The notes beneath the pieces were generated by a model. The model was not told where the DNA came from. It saw nothing but the letters and a program-made list of their open reading frames with translations, and searched no databases. DNA of 53,766 nt from Oscillospiraceae bacterium (GTDB lineage: Bacteria; Bacillota; Clostridia; Oscillospirales; Acutalibacteraceae), in the NCBI GenBank assembly GCA_015066205.1, contig SVOV01000015.1, positions 1 through 53,766 of the forward strand, in the 5' to 3' direction. A program made the translations under genes and the position numbers. Positions within the stretch are counted from its first letter, which is position 1. Every line of letters begins with the position of its first letter. Positions 10,331 to 18,546 of this stretch are shown one piece after another.

Positions 10331-11682
10331 TGGGAAGATTATTCGGTACTGACGGCGCAAGAGGTATTGCAAACACGGAAATAAGCTGTGAGCTTGCAAT
10401 GAAAACGGCAAGAGCCACGGCAATGGTGCTTTCGGAATATAAAAATAAATGCAAGCTGAAAATATTAATAGGCACGGATACAAGAAAATCGGCGGATATG
10501 CTGATGAGTGCTATGGTGGCGGGCTTTTGCTCCGTAGGCTGTGATGTGATTACTCTCGGTGTTGTACCGACTCCTGCAGTGGCATTTCTGACAAAGAAAT
10601 ATTCTTTTGATGCGGGAGTAATGATATCAGCTTCCCATAACAGCTGTGAATATAACGGAATTAAAATATTTTATTCGGACGGCTATAAGCTTTCTGATGA
10701 AACGGAAGAAAAAACAGAGGCAATTATTCTTGATGATATAATGCCGCCTCCGCTTAAGATAGGCGGTGAGGTCGGCAGTATTTCAGAGAATAAAAATGCA
10801 GTGAATGACTATATAAAGCATATTGCCGAAACGGCAGAACACAGCTTCAGTGATATGAAGATATGCTGTGACTGTGCAAACGGCTCGGCTTCGGTTACGG
10901 CAAAAGCACTTTTCAGAAGTCTCGGCGCCGACTGTACGGTGATAAACAGTAGTCCCGACGGGGTCAATATCAACGAAAACTGTGGCTCTACCCATATTGA
11001 TGTGCTTTGTGAGTATGTCAGAAATAACGGATTTGACATAGGCTTTTCCTTTGACGGAGATGCTGACAGGCTTTTGTGCTCAGATAACGAGGGTAATGCT
11101 GTTGACGGCGATAAAATACTTGCCATATGCGCAAAGGCTCTTAAAGAGCAGGGTCGATTAAAGGAAGATACGGCAGTATGTACCGTAATGAGTAATATGG
11201 GGCTTTTTTCATTTCTCGGAAAAAACGGTATACGCTGTGAAAAGACGAAGGTCGGCGACAGATATGTGCTGGAAAAAATGCTTGAAAAGGGTTATAATCT
11301 CGGCGGTGAACAGTCAGGTCATATAATTTTTCTTGATCATGCCACGACGGGCGACGGTCAGCTGACTGCTGTTCAGGTGCTGAATATACTGAAAAAAACA
11401 GGTAAAAGCTTAAAGGAGCTTACTTCGGAAATAGAGATATTTCCGCAGGTTCTTAAAAATGTCAGAGTATCACACTTTGGTAAATTAAGACTTTTTGAAG
11501 ATAACGATATTAAAATTGCCATAGAGAATGCTCAGAGGGTTCTCGGAGAAAACGGCAGAGTTCTTGTACGGCCCTCGGGAACGGAGCCCCTCGTAAGAAT
11601 AATGACAGAGGGTAAAAATAAAGAGATAACACAAAGCCTTGCGGAACAGCTTTCGCAGGTAATTAAGGAAAGGCTGATTTAA
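10330..11682 (+). CDS. glmM: Phosphoglucosamine mutase
   Basis: Converts glucosamine-6-phosphate to glucosamine-1-phosphate for UDP-GlcNAc and cell-wall synthesis. 450 residues, full length. The GTG start overlaps the ruvB stop and gives the family N-terminus GRLFGTDGARG. The phosphoserine loop is ISASHNSCEYNGIK (residue ~100), the metal loop SFDGDADR near 240, the sugar loop GGEQSGH near 325, and the phosphate-binding RPSGTEP near 415. The next gene starts within its stop codon (TAATG). Confidence 0.95.
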   Translation: MGRLFGTDGARGIANTEISCELAMKTARATAMVLSEYKNKCKLKILIGTDTRKSADMLMSAMVAGFCSVGCDVITLGVVPTPAVAFLTKKYSFDAGVMISASHNSCEYNGIKIFYSDGYKLSDETEEKTEAIILDDIMPPPLKIGGEVGSISENKNAVNDYIKHIAETAEHSFSDMKICCDCANGSASVTAKALFRSLGADCTVINSSPDGVNINENCGSTHIDVLCEYVRNNGFDIGFSFDGDADRLLCSDNEGNAVDGDKILAICAKALKEQGRLKEDTAVCTVMSNMGLFSFLGKNGIRCEKTKVGDRYVLEKMLEKGYNLGGEQSGHIIFLDHATTGDGQLTAVQVLNILKKTGKSLKELTSEIEIFPQVLKNVRVSHFGKLRLFEDNDIKIAIENAQRVLGENGRVLVRPSGTEPLVRIMTEGKNKEITQSLAEQLSQVIKERLI

Positions 11683-12548
11683 TGAGAGCGGCTGAAAATT
11701 GGAAGGATTATGAGCTTATAGATTGCTCGGACGGTGAAAGACTTGAACGATGGGGTAAGTATATTCTTATCCGTCCCGATCCTCAGGTCATCTGGTCTAC
11801 TCCTAAAAAGAATAAGCTATGGTTTAATGCCGATGCAAGATATCTTCGTTCTAATACGGGCGGCGGCAGATGGGAGGTCTATAAGAATCTTCCCGACAGC
11901 TGGAGTATCGGCTTCAATGACTTAAAATTCAATATAAAGACAATGGGCTTCAAGCATACGGGTATTTTTCCCGAGCAGGCTGTAAACTGGGAATATACGG
12001 CTGAGATCATAAGAAAAGCAAACCGTCCCGTAAAGGTGCTCAATATGTTTGCATATACGGGCGGAGCCACCGTAAGTGCTCTCAGTGCCGGAGCTTCCGT
12101 AGCTCATGTTGATGCATCAAAGGGTATGGTGCAGTGGGCAAAGGAAAACTCCGTTATTTCGGGAGTTTCCGACAGAAGCGTGAGATGGCTCGTTGATGAC
12201 TGCAAGAAATTTGCAGAAAGAGAAATGCGCCGCGGAAATAAATATGACATAATCATAATGGACCCGCCCTCATACGGCAGAGGTCCCGGCGGAGAGGTAT
12301 GGAAGCTTGAAAACGAGGTCTTTTCTCTTTGCTCTCTTTGTGCGGGGCTTCTCAGTGATGATGCACTTCTTTTTATGATAAATTCTTACACTACGGGACT
12401 TTCTCCCTCAGTTATGAGCTATATTCTCGGCAGTGTAATTCCTGAAAATTTGAAAGGCTCTGTAAGTGCCGATGAGATAGGACTTCCCGTAACCGAAAGC
12501 GGTCTTGTCCTTCCCTGCGGTGCTACTGCAGTCTGGGAGAGAAAATAA
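11682..12548 (+). CDS. Class I SAM-dependent methyltransferase (RlmI/RlmK-like, no PUA domain)
   Basis: 288-residue Rossmann-fold methyltransferase of the COG1092 type, most like the catalytic part of 23S rRNA cytosine/guanine methyltransferases. The SAM-binding motif I region is [19 protein letters not shown] near 120-140. An acidic motif II is HVDASKGMV, and the substrate motif [11 protein letters not shown] is near 190. It lacks the PUA domain of RlmI. TAATG overlap with glmM. The exact RNA target cannot be read from sequence. Confidence 0.8.
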   Translation: MRAAENWKDYELIDCSDGERLERWGKYILIRPDPQVIWSTPKKNKLWFNADARYLRSNTGGGRWEVYKNLPDSWSIGFNDLKFNIKTMGFKHTGIFPEQAVNWEYTAEIIRKANRPVKVLNMFAYTGGATVSALSAGASVAHVDASKGMVQWAKENSVISGVSDRSVRWLVDDCKKFAEREMRRGNKYDIIIMDPPSYGRGPGGEVWKLENEVFSLCSLCAGLLSDDALLFMINSYTTGLSPSVMSYILGSVIPENLKGSVSADEIGLPVTESGLVLPCGATAVWERK

Positions 12549-12553
12549 TCAAG

Positions 12554-13408
12554 ATGAAGGATAATAAGCTTATAGAATTTCAGAATGTTTCATATACATA
12601 TGATGAAGAAAATGAAGCTTCCTCTGAATTTGCCGTAAGTGACATCAGCCTTACGGTGTGTAAAGGGGAATTTGTTGTGATCCTCGGACATAACGGCTCG
12701 GGAAAATCAACTCTTGCAAAGCTTTCAAATTCTATTTTTGTTCCCACCTCGGGTAAGGTATATGTAAACGGTATGGATACCGCAGATGAAAAAAATGAAT
12801 TTGCTATCCGGGAAAAGGTGGGTGTGGTTTTTCAGAATCCCGATAATCAGATCGTTGCATCCATCGTCGAAGAGGATGTGGCATTCGGTCCCGAAAATCT
12901 CGGTATTGCGCCTAAAATAATCAGAGAGCGTGTAGATAGTGCTTTGAAGGCGGTCGGAATGGAGGAATACAGATTCCACGAGACCCACCGTCTTTCGGGC
13001 GGTCAGAAGCAAAGGGTTGCCATTGCGGGTATGATAGCAATGCTCCCCGAATGTATAGTTTTTGATGAGCCTACCGCCATGCTTGACCCAAAGGGAAGAC
13101 GGGAGGTTCTTGAAACAGCAAGAAAGCTTAATTCACAGGACGGTATATCCGTTGTTCTTATAACTCACTTTATGGAAGAGGCTGTTTTTGCAGACAGGAT
13201 CTATGTTATGGATAAGGGGAAAATTTTAGCAGAGGGTACTCCCTCGGAAATTTTCTCCGATGAGAAGCTTCTTTTATCTGCAGGGCTTGATGTTCCCGAA
13301 GCCGTAAGGATCGCGGCACGGCTCAGAAAAAACGGTGTGCCTCTTCGTGAAGATATTCTCACCGAAGAAGATCTTATTGACAGTTTTATTGAAGTTATGA
13401 ATTCTTAA
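12554..13408 (+). CDS. ecfA1: Energy-coupling factor transporter ATPase EcfA1
   Basis: One of two ABC ATPases powering group II ECF vitamin and metal transporters. 284 residues. Walker [10 protein letters not shown] near 44, Q-loop [12 protein letters not shown], signature [10 protein letters not shown] near 150, Walker [12 protein letters not shown] near 170, and the switch His in [10 protein letters not shown]. It is followed by ecfA2, ecfT and truA in the order typical of Firmicutes. Confidence 0.95.
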   Translation: MKDNKLIEFQNVSYTYDEENEASSEFAVSDISLTVCKGEFVVILGHNGSGKSTLAKLSNSIFVPTSGKVYVNGMDTADEKNEFAIREKVGVVFQNPDNQIVASIVEEDVAFGPENLGIAPKIIRERVDSALKAVGMEEYRFHETHRLSGGQKQRVAIAGMIAMLPECIVFDEPTAMLDPKGRREVLETARKLNSQDGISVVLITHFMEEAVFADRIYVMDKGKILAEGTPSEIFSDEKLLLSAGLDVPEAVRIAARLRKNGVPLREDILTEEDLIDSFIEVMNS

Positions 13409-13419
13409 GAGGTTTTTTA

Positions 13420-14283
13420 ATGGCTATTCTGGAAGTAAAAAATGTTTCATACGGCTATTCTCACGGAACGCCCTTTGAAATAACAGCTCTTGATAATATC
13501 AGTTTTTCTGTTGAAAAAGGTGAGCTCGTAGGCATTATAGGCCATACGGGTTCGGGAAAAAGCACCCTTATAAAGATGCTGAACTCTCTTCTTAAGCCTG
13601 AAAGCGGAAAGGTATTTCTTCACGGTAAGGATATAAATGCCGATAAGGCTTCAATAAAAGAAGCCAGAAGCAAAGTGGGACTTTGCTTTCAGTATCCCGA
13701 ATATCAGCTTTTTGAAGAAACCTGTGCAAAGGATATTGCCTTCGGTCCTAAAAATATGGGGCTTTCAAAGGAAGAGATAAAGGACAGAGTTTTTAAGGCG
13801 GCTGAATTTGCGGGGCTTCCGCGAGAGCTTCTGGGAAAATCTCCCTTTGACCTTTCGGGCGGGCAAAAAAGAAGATGCGCTATTGCCGGTGTTATAGCGA
13901 TGTTTCCCGAAATACTCATTCTCGATGAGCCCACGGCGGGACTTGATCCGAAGGGCAGAAAAGAGCTTACCGAGATGCTTGAAAACTATCGCAGAAGCAC
14001 GGGCGCTACCGTAATGATAGTATCACATTCAATGGACGATATCGCAAAAAATGCCGATAAGATACTCGTTCTCAATAAGGGCAGACTCGCTATGGATGGA
14101 GCTGTGAGGGATGTTTTCAGTAATCCCGATAAGCTTATTGAAATGGGACTGTCCGTACCCGTTTCAACATCAATAGTAAATGCTCTCAGAAAAAGAATTC
14201 CTCAGATTCCTCCTGATGTGTTCACTGCGGATGATGCCGTAAAGGTGCTTACAGACTGCTATAAGGGGAGGGCTTCGGAATGA
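13420..14283 (+). CDS. ecfA2: Energy-coupling factor transporter ATPase EcfA2
   Basis: Second ABC ATPase of the ECF module, forming a heterodimer with EcfA1. 287 residues. Walker A GHTGSGKST near 43, Q-loop CFQYPEYQLFEET (the YPEYQLF form is typical of EcfA2), signature DLSGGQKRRCA near 145, Walker B ILILDEPTAGL near 168. AGAGG at 13407-13411 serves as ribosome site. The stop overlaps the ecfT start by 4 bp. Confidence 0.95.
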   Translation: MAILEVKNVSYGYSHGTPFEITALDNISFSVEKGELVGIIGHTGSGKSTLIKMLNSLLKPESGKVFLHGKDINADKASIKEARSKVGLCFQYPEYQLFEETCAKDIAFGPKNMGLSKEEIKDRVFKAAEFAGLPRELLGKSPFDLSGGQKRRCAIAGVIAMFPEILILDEPTAGLDPKGRKELTEMLENYRRSTGATVMIVSHSMDDIAKNADKILVLNKGRLAMDGAVRDVFSNPDKLIEMGLSVPVSTSIVNALRKRIPQIPPDVFTADDAVKVLTDCYKGRASE

Positions 14284-15125
14284 TCAAGGATATTACAATA
14301 GGTCAGTTTTTCCCCGGTAATTCATTTATACATAAGCTTGACCCCAGAGCAAAAATAGTAATCACATTTGTTTTTATTTCGGCACTGTTTCTCTGTAAGA
14401 ATTTCTTTTCACTGGGACTTTTGTTTCTCAGTGCATTGATTGCGATCGCAATTTCAAGAATATCATTCAAGGTCATTCTCAACGGTCTTAAAATGATAGT
14501 TGTACTCGTTGTATTTACGGGAATTCTTCAGCTTCTCTATAATGATGACGGCGCAGTGCTGTGGAAGCCCTTTGAGCAGCTTGATTTTGCTGTTACGACG
14601 GGCGGTGTTTTCAGCTCGGTATTTATTATTATAAGAATAGTTTCTCTTATTCTTTTCAGCTCGCTTCTTACTTATACCACATCTCCCACGATGCTGACGG
14701 ATGCCATAGAGCGTCTTTTATCACCGCTGAAGCTTTTTAAGGTAAATGTGAATTCTCTTGCTATGATGATGACTATAGCCTTGAGATTTATTCCTACTCT
14801 TATTGAGGAAATTGATATTATAATGAGTGCCCAGAAGGCAAGAGGCGCAGACCTTGAAACAGGCTCTCTTACCGAGAGGGCAAAGGCACTTGTACCTATT
14901 TTTATTCCTCTTATAGTGAGCTCCTTCAGAAGAGCGTATGAGCTGGCTTTTGCTATGGAATGCAGATGCTATACGGGAGATAATAAGAGAACAAGAATGA
15001 AAGAAATGAAGCTTTCGGTAAGGGACTATATATCATTTGCGGTTCTTATTATTCTTGTTGCCGCAGTTGTCGGAACAAGCTTTTTTATGAACAGCTCCTT
15101 TATTTTGTTTGAAAGGGTCATATGA
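14280..15125 (+). CDS. ecfT: Energy-coupling factor transporter transmembrane protein EcfT
   Basis: Integral membrane scaffold linking the EcfA1/A2 ATPases to exchangeable S-components. 281 residues, starting FIHKLDPRAKI as in the family, with about six hydrophobic spans. The two coupling-helix signatures are visible as SAQKARGAD near 180 and FAMECRCYTG near 222 (A-R-G and A-x-E-x-R types). 4-bp overlaps with both ecfA2 and truA suggest coupled translation. Confidence 0.95.
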   Translation: MIKDITIGQFFPGNSFIHKLDPRAKIVITFVFISALFLCKNFFSLGLLFLSALIAIAISRISFKVILNGLKMIVVLVVFTGILQLLYNDDGAVLWKPFEQLDFAVTTGGVFSSVFIIIRIVSLILFSSLLTYTTSPTMLTDAIERLLSPLKLFKVNVNSLAMMMTIALRFIPTLIEEIDIIMSAQKARGADLETGSLTERAKALVPIFIPLIVSSFRRAYELAFAMECRCYTGDNKRTRMKEMKLSVRDYISFAVLIILVAAVVGTSFFMNSSFILFERVI

Positions 15126-15856
15126 TGAATTATCTTATTACCTTAAAATATGACGGCAGCGGCTTTCACGGCTGGCAAAGACAGGAGAATGCAATAACTG
15201 TTCAGGAGTGCGTTGAAGCTGCAGCGGAAAAGCTGTTCGGTGAGAAAATCAGCGTGACAGGCTGCAGCCGTACCGATACGGGAGTTCACGCCAACTGCTT
15301 CAAGTGTAATTTCAGGACAGAAAAGATTTTTTCTCTTGAAAAAATTGTTACGGGAATGAATTTCTATCTTCCCGTATCCGTTGCCGTGACGGATGCCGAA
15401 AGTGTCAGAGAGGATTTTAATGCCCGCTTTGACTGTAAGAAAAAAGAATATATTTATAAGATATATAACGGGAAGGTAAGAGATCCCTTCAGTATCAATA
15501 AAGCATATTTCCATAAATATCCTCTTGATGCCGAGCTTATGAACACTGAGGCTAAGGATTTTATCGGAACCTATGATTTTTCTGCTTTCTGTGCCGCAGG
15601 TGCTACCACAAAGACCAATGTTAGAACGGTTTTTGATGCGGGGGTTGAAAGACAGGGTGATTTTGTCATATTCCGTGTAGAGGGCGACGGTTTTCTCTAC
15701 AATATGGTAAGAATTATGGCAGGAACTCTTATTTATATAGCAGAGGGAAAAATAGAAAAAGGAACCGTTCCTCAGATAATTGCTTCTATGGACAGGCTTA
15801 AAGCAGGAAAAACTGCAGCTCCGGAGGGGCTTTATCTCAACAAAGTTTATTATTAA
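15122..15856 (+). CDS. truA: tRNA pseudouridine(38-40) synthase
   Basis: Isomerises uridines 38-40 in the tRNA anticodon arm. 244 residues. The catalytic Asp is in GCSRTDTGVHA near residue 52, and the conserved RVEGDGFLYNMVRIMAGT block lies near 180. Two tandem ATGs (15122 and 15125) are possible; the first overlaps the ecfT stop by 4 bp. A 315-codon opposite-strand reading frame over this gene and the next is a shadow. Confidence 0.95.
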   Translation: MMNYLITLKYDGSGFHGWQRQENAITVQECVEAAAEKLFGEKISVTGCSRTDTGVHANCFKCNFRTEKIFSLEKIVTGMNFYLPVSVAVTDAESVREDFNARFDCKKKEYIYKIYNGKVRDPFSINKAYFHKYPLDAELMNTEAKDFIGTYDFSAFCAAGATTKTNVRTVFDAGVERQGDFVIFRVEGDGFLYNMVRIMAGTLIYIAEGKIEKGTVPQIIASMDRLKAGKTAAPEGLYLNKVYY

Positions 15857-15869
15857 GGATGTGAATGCT

Positions 15870-17138
15870 GTGCGAGAAAACCACGAAGATATTGTAATTG
15901 ACAGAAACGACATAAAAAGACCGTCAGGAAACGGAAAACTGCAGGGAATAATCGGAATATCGGTTATTGCACTTATTCTCATTATGGCAGCTGCGGCTCT
16001 TATTGCCCATCTTACGGGAATGAGCCTTACGGATTTTGAAGTAAATGAAAAAGCGGGAAGCGTTATATATGATTCTCTTCCCGACAGCATTGAAAATATT
16101 GAAAAGTATTCATCAGGCGTTGTTATGGTAACGGATACGGCGGTTGACTACCTTGATTCTGAGGGTAATCACCTCTCTTCAAATCCTCATACCTTTTCAC
16201 AGCCCTGTGTTGACATAAAGAATACCACACTTATTCTTTACGATAAGGGCGGACTGTCCTTCAGAATTGAAAAGGGTACAGCTGTTTATGATACCTTCAC
16301 TGTAAGTAAGCCCATTGTTACCGCAAGCATCGGTAATAACAGAAATTATGCATATGTGCTTAATGACGACGGCGGCTATCAGTCCCATTTATATGTATAT
16401 AATCTTCAGGGCAATAAGCTTTTTGAATGGGGAAGCTCGGCAGACTATTGCATTGAAACTGCACTTTCAGATAACGGAAGAAGCATTGCCGTAGCTCTTC
16501 TCGGTGTAAAAAACGGTGAATATGTATCAAAAATAAATTTCTTCAATTTCAGGGATGATAAAGCTTTATATAGTATAGAATTACCTGACTGTACTGTTTT
16601 CGGGCTTGAGTTTATCAACAGCAAAACAGTGGCTGCCTTGACTGATAACGGAATTTTTGTTATAAATAAAAACGGTGAATATGAAAAGACAGCAGAGTAT
16701 TCTCCCGTTGAGATTCTTCATTCCTCGTCCTCCTTCCGCGGTCTTAAGTCAGTTGCAACAGCACTTCACGGAAATCTCAAGACCACACAGGTAAGTGTTT
16801 TCAATAAGAAATTTGAAGAGCTTTATAAGCTTGATTTTAACTCCGAGGTTTATTCGGTAAGGACCTCTGATAAATATACGGCTGTTATTCAGAACGGAAT
16901 CATATCCGTTTATAATAACAAGGGAGAGATGACGGGAAGTGTTATTTCCGATGAAAGAGTGGAGGATGCCGCATTCTCGGGTAATTCTCTCTATGCGCTT
17001 ACCGTCAGCGGAATTTACTGCTTTGATGTAAATTCGACCTATGATAAGACTGCGGTATCTGAGGAGAGCACTACCGATACAAGTGCTGAAGCAACAGAAA
17101 CTACAACCGGACAGTCTGATATTATTACATACGGATAA
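15870..17138 (+). CDS. DUF5711-like membrane-anchored beta-propeller-like protein
   Basis: 422 residues from the GTG at 15870, 10 bases after AAGGA; longer readings would overlap truA. A short cytoplasmic Arg/Asp-rich start is followed by one membrane span (~28-50, ending in ALIAHLTGM). About 350 outer residues follow with repeated beta-strand blocks such as YAVLNDDGGYQSHLYVYN-like and TAVIQNGIISVYNNKGE segments, then a Thr/Ser/Glu-rich end. The pattern fits DUF5711 proteins of Clostridia, whose function is unknown. It sits between truA and cvpA in the same operon. Confidence 0.6.
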   Translation: MRENHEDIVIDRNDIKRPSGNGKLQGIIGISVIALILIMAAAALIAHLTGMSLTDFEVNEKAGSVIYDSLPDSIENIEKYSSGVVMVTDTAVDYLDSEGNHLSSNPHTFSQPCVDIKNTTLILYDKGGLSFRIEKGTAVYDTFTVSKPIVTASIGNNRNYAYVLNDDGGYQSHLYVYNLQGNKLFEWGSSADYCIETALSDNGRSIAVALLGVKNGEYVSKINFFNFRDDKALYSIELPDCTVFGLEFINSKTVAALTDNGIFVINKNGEYEKTAEYSPVEILHSSSSFRGLKSVATALHGNLKTTQVSVFNKKFEELYKLDFNSEVYSVRTSDKYTAVIQNGIISVYNNKGEMTGSVISDERVEDAAFSGNSLYALTVSGIYCFDVNSTYDKTAVSEESTTDTSAEATETTTGQSDIITYG

Positions 17139-17149
17139 GGGGGAGAATA

Positions 17150-17830
17150 ATGAATGTTGTTGATCTTGTTCTGATAATTGCTGTCGCGGTTATTGCAATA
17201 GTCAGTGCAAAAAAAGGCTTTCTTCTGGCGCTTCTCAATATTGCGGCTTATGTAGTATCGGGAATTCTTGCAAAGCTTTTCTCTTCTCCCGCAGTGTCTT
17301 ATATTTATGACAATTTTTTCAGCGAAAAAATACTTCTTAAGCTTCAGGAGCTTATTCCCTCGGGCAGTGTTGAGGGAGAATTGCAAAGCATTATATTAAA
17401 CGCAATTCAATCCTTACCCGAACCGATTGCTTCTCTTGTCAGTCATTTTAACGGAGTTGAAATAATATCTTCCGTAACATTTGCCGATACGGCTCTTACA
17501 GTCGATACGATAGAGCAGACTTATGTTGCTCCTTTTGTATCAAGCACCTTATCTGTAGTTGTTATGGTTGTTCTGTTTATTCTTTTCTCTTTTGTTCTGA
17601 GATTTGTTTTTTCTGTTATAAATAAGCTTGTCACAGGCAAAAAGCATAAGATGATCAGAGGCGCAAATATGTTTTTCGGTGCGGCTCTCGGTGTTGTAAA
17701 AGGCTCTTTTATAGTAGGAATCATCAGTGCTGTTCTTAATATCGCAGCTCCTGTTATAAATAATCCTCAGTTCAGTGATTTTGTAAACGGTTCCGCAATT
17801 TGTAATATAATTGCAGATTTATTAAAATAA
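17150..17830 (+). CDS. CvpA family membrane protein
   Basis: 226 residues starting MNVVDLVLIIAVAVIAIVSA, with a Lys-Lys-Gly motif after the first span, as in CvpA/colicin V production proteins. Four hydrophobic spans: ~2-20, ~25-42, ~128-155 and ~175-200. An ~85-residue loop between spans 2 and 3 is longer than in short CvpA members. The role of the family in Firmicutes is not settled (membrane or cell-envelope homeostasis). AAGGGGGAG ribosome site; 11 bp after the DUF5711 gene. Confidence 0.75.
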   Translation: MNVVDLVLIIAVAVIAIVSAKKGFLLALLNIAAYVVSGILAKLFSSPAVSYIYDNFFSEKILLKLQELIPSGSVEGELQSIILNAIQSLPEPIASLVSHFNGVEIISSVTFADTALTVDTIEQTYVAPFVSSTLSVVVMVVLFILFSFVLRFVFSVINKLVTGKKHKMIRGANMFFGAALGVVKGSFIVGIISAVLNIAAPVINNPQFSDFVNGSAICNIIADLLK

Positions 17831-17845
17831 AGGTGGTAAATAAAA

Positions 17846-18523
17846 ATGGCAAAGAAAACTGCATATCTTTTTGAAAATGTATGGACAATTCCGAACATAA
17901 TATCTTTTATAAGAATTCTTCTTATTCCCGTATTCGGCGTGCTTTTTTATAAGGGCGAGCTTTTATGGGCTCTTCTGATACTTGCTTTCTCGGGCTTTAC
18001 AGATTTCATTGACGGCAAGCTTGCAAGAAAGCTCAATCAGGTAAGTGAGCTGGGAAAAATGCTTGACCCCATTGCAGATAAGCTTACTCAGGCAACAATA
18101 GCCATCGTTTATTTCTTCACATTCAGAAACGCCGGGAACGAAACTCTCAGACTTTTCTCCTGGGTATTCCTTCTTTTTATTGCTAAAGAGCTTGTTATGC
18201 TTATCGGCGGTGCAATTATGATAGCTGTAGGTATCCGTCCCGGTGCCGCTGAGATATACGGAAAAGCCGCAACACTTATTTTCTATGTCGTTATGGTGAT
18301 CTTAATGGCATTCGGACCCGAGGTCGGTGCATTCAGAGCCGAAGAGGGTGCAATAGTTAGTCTCTTTACTCTTCCCGATCCCGTTATGATGGTGCTTGTT
18401 GTGATTTCTCTTATTGCAACCTTTGTTGCATTTGCAAGCTATATGCCCGGAGTTTACAGCCAGGCAAAAGAAAGATTCAGTGAGGAAGGTAAGAAGAAGG
18501 CAAAGGAAGAGGCCGGAAAATAA
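17846..18523 (+). CDS. pgsA: CDP-diacylglycerol--glycerol-3-phosphate 3-phosphatidyltransferase
   Basis: Membrane enzyme making phosphatidylglycerophosphate, first step to phosphatidylglycerol and cardiolipin. 225 residues with six predicted spans. The CDP-alcohol phosphatidyltransferase signature D-x2-D-G-x2-A-R-x8-G-x3-D-x3-D is complete, from DFIDGKLARK to GKMLDPIADK (residues ~52-78). The NIISFIRI start is typical of PgsA. The Lys/Glu-rich C-terminus is somewhat longer than usual. AAAGGTGG upstream. Confidence 0.92.
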   Translation: MAKKTAYLFENVWTIPNIISFIRILLIPVFGVLFYKGELLWALLILAFSGFTDFIDGKLARKLNQVSELGKMLDPIADKLTQATIAIVYFFTFRNAGNETLRLFSWVFLLFIAKELVMLIGGAIMIAVGIRPGAAEIYGKAATLIFYVVMVILMAFGPEVGAFRAEEGAIVSLFTLPDPVMMVLVVISLIATFVAFASYMPGVYSQAKERFSEEGKKKAKEEAGK

Positions 18524-18546
18524 TTACCTCCTGAAAGGAAAAAACT

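Noticed and set aside
15143-16090. 315-codon frame on the minus strand
   Set aside because: Shadow of truA and the DUF5711 gene; no ribosome site and no domain sense.
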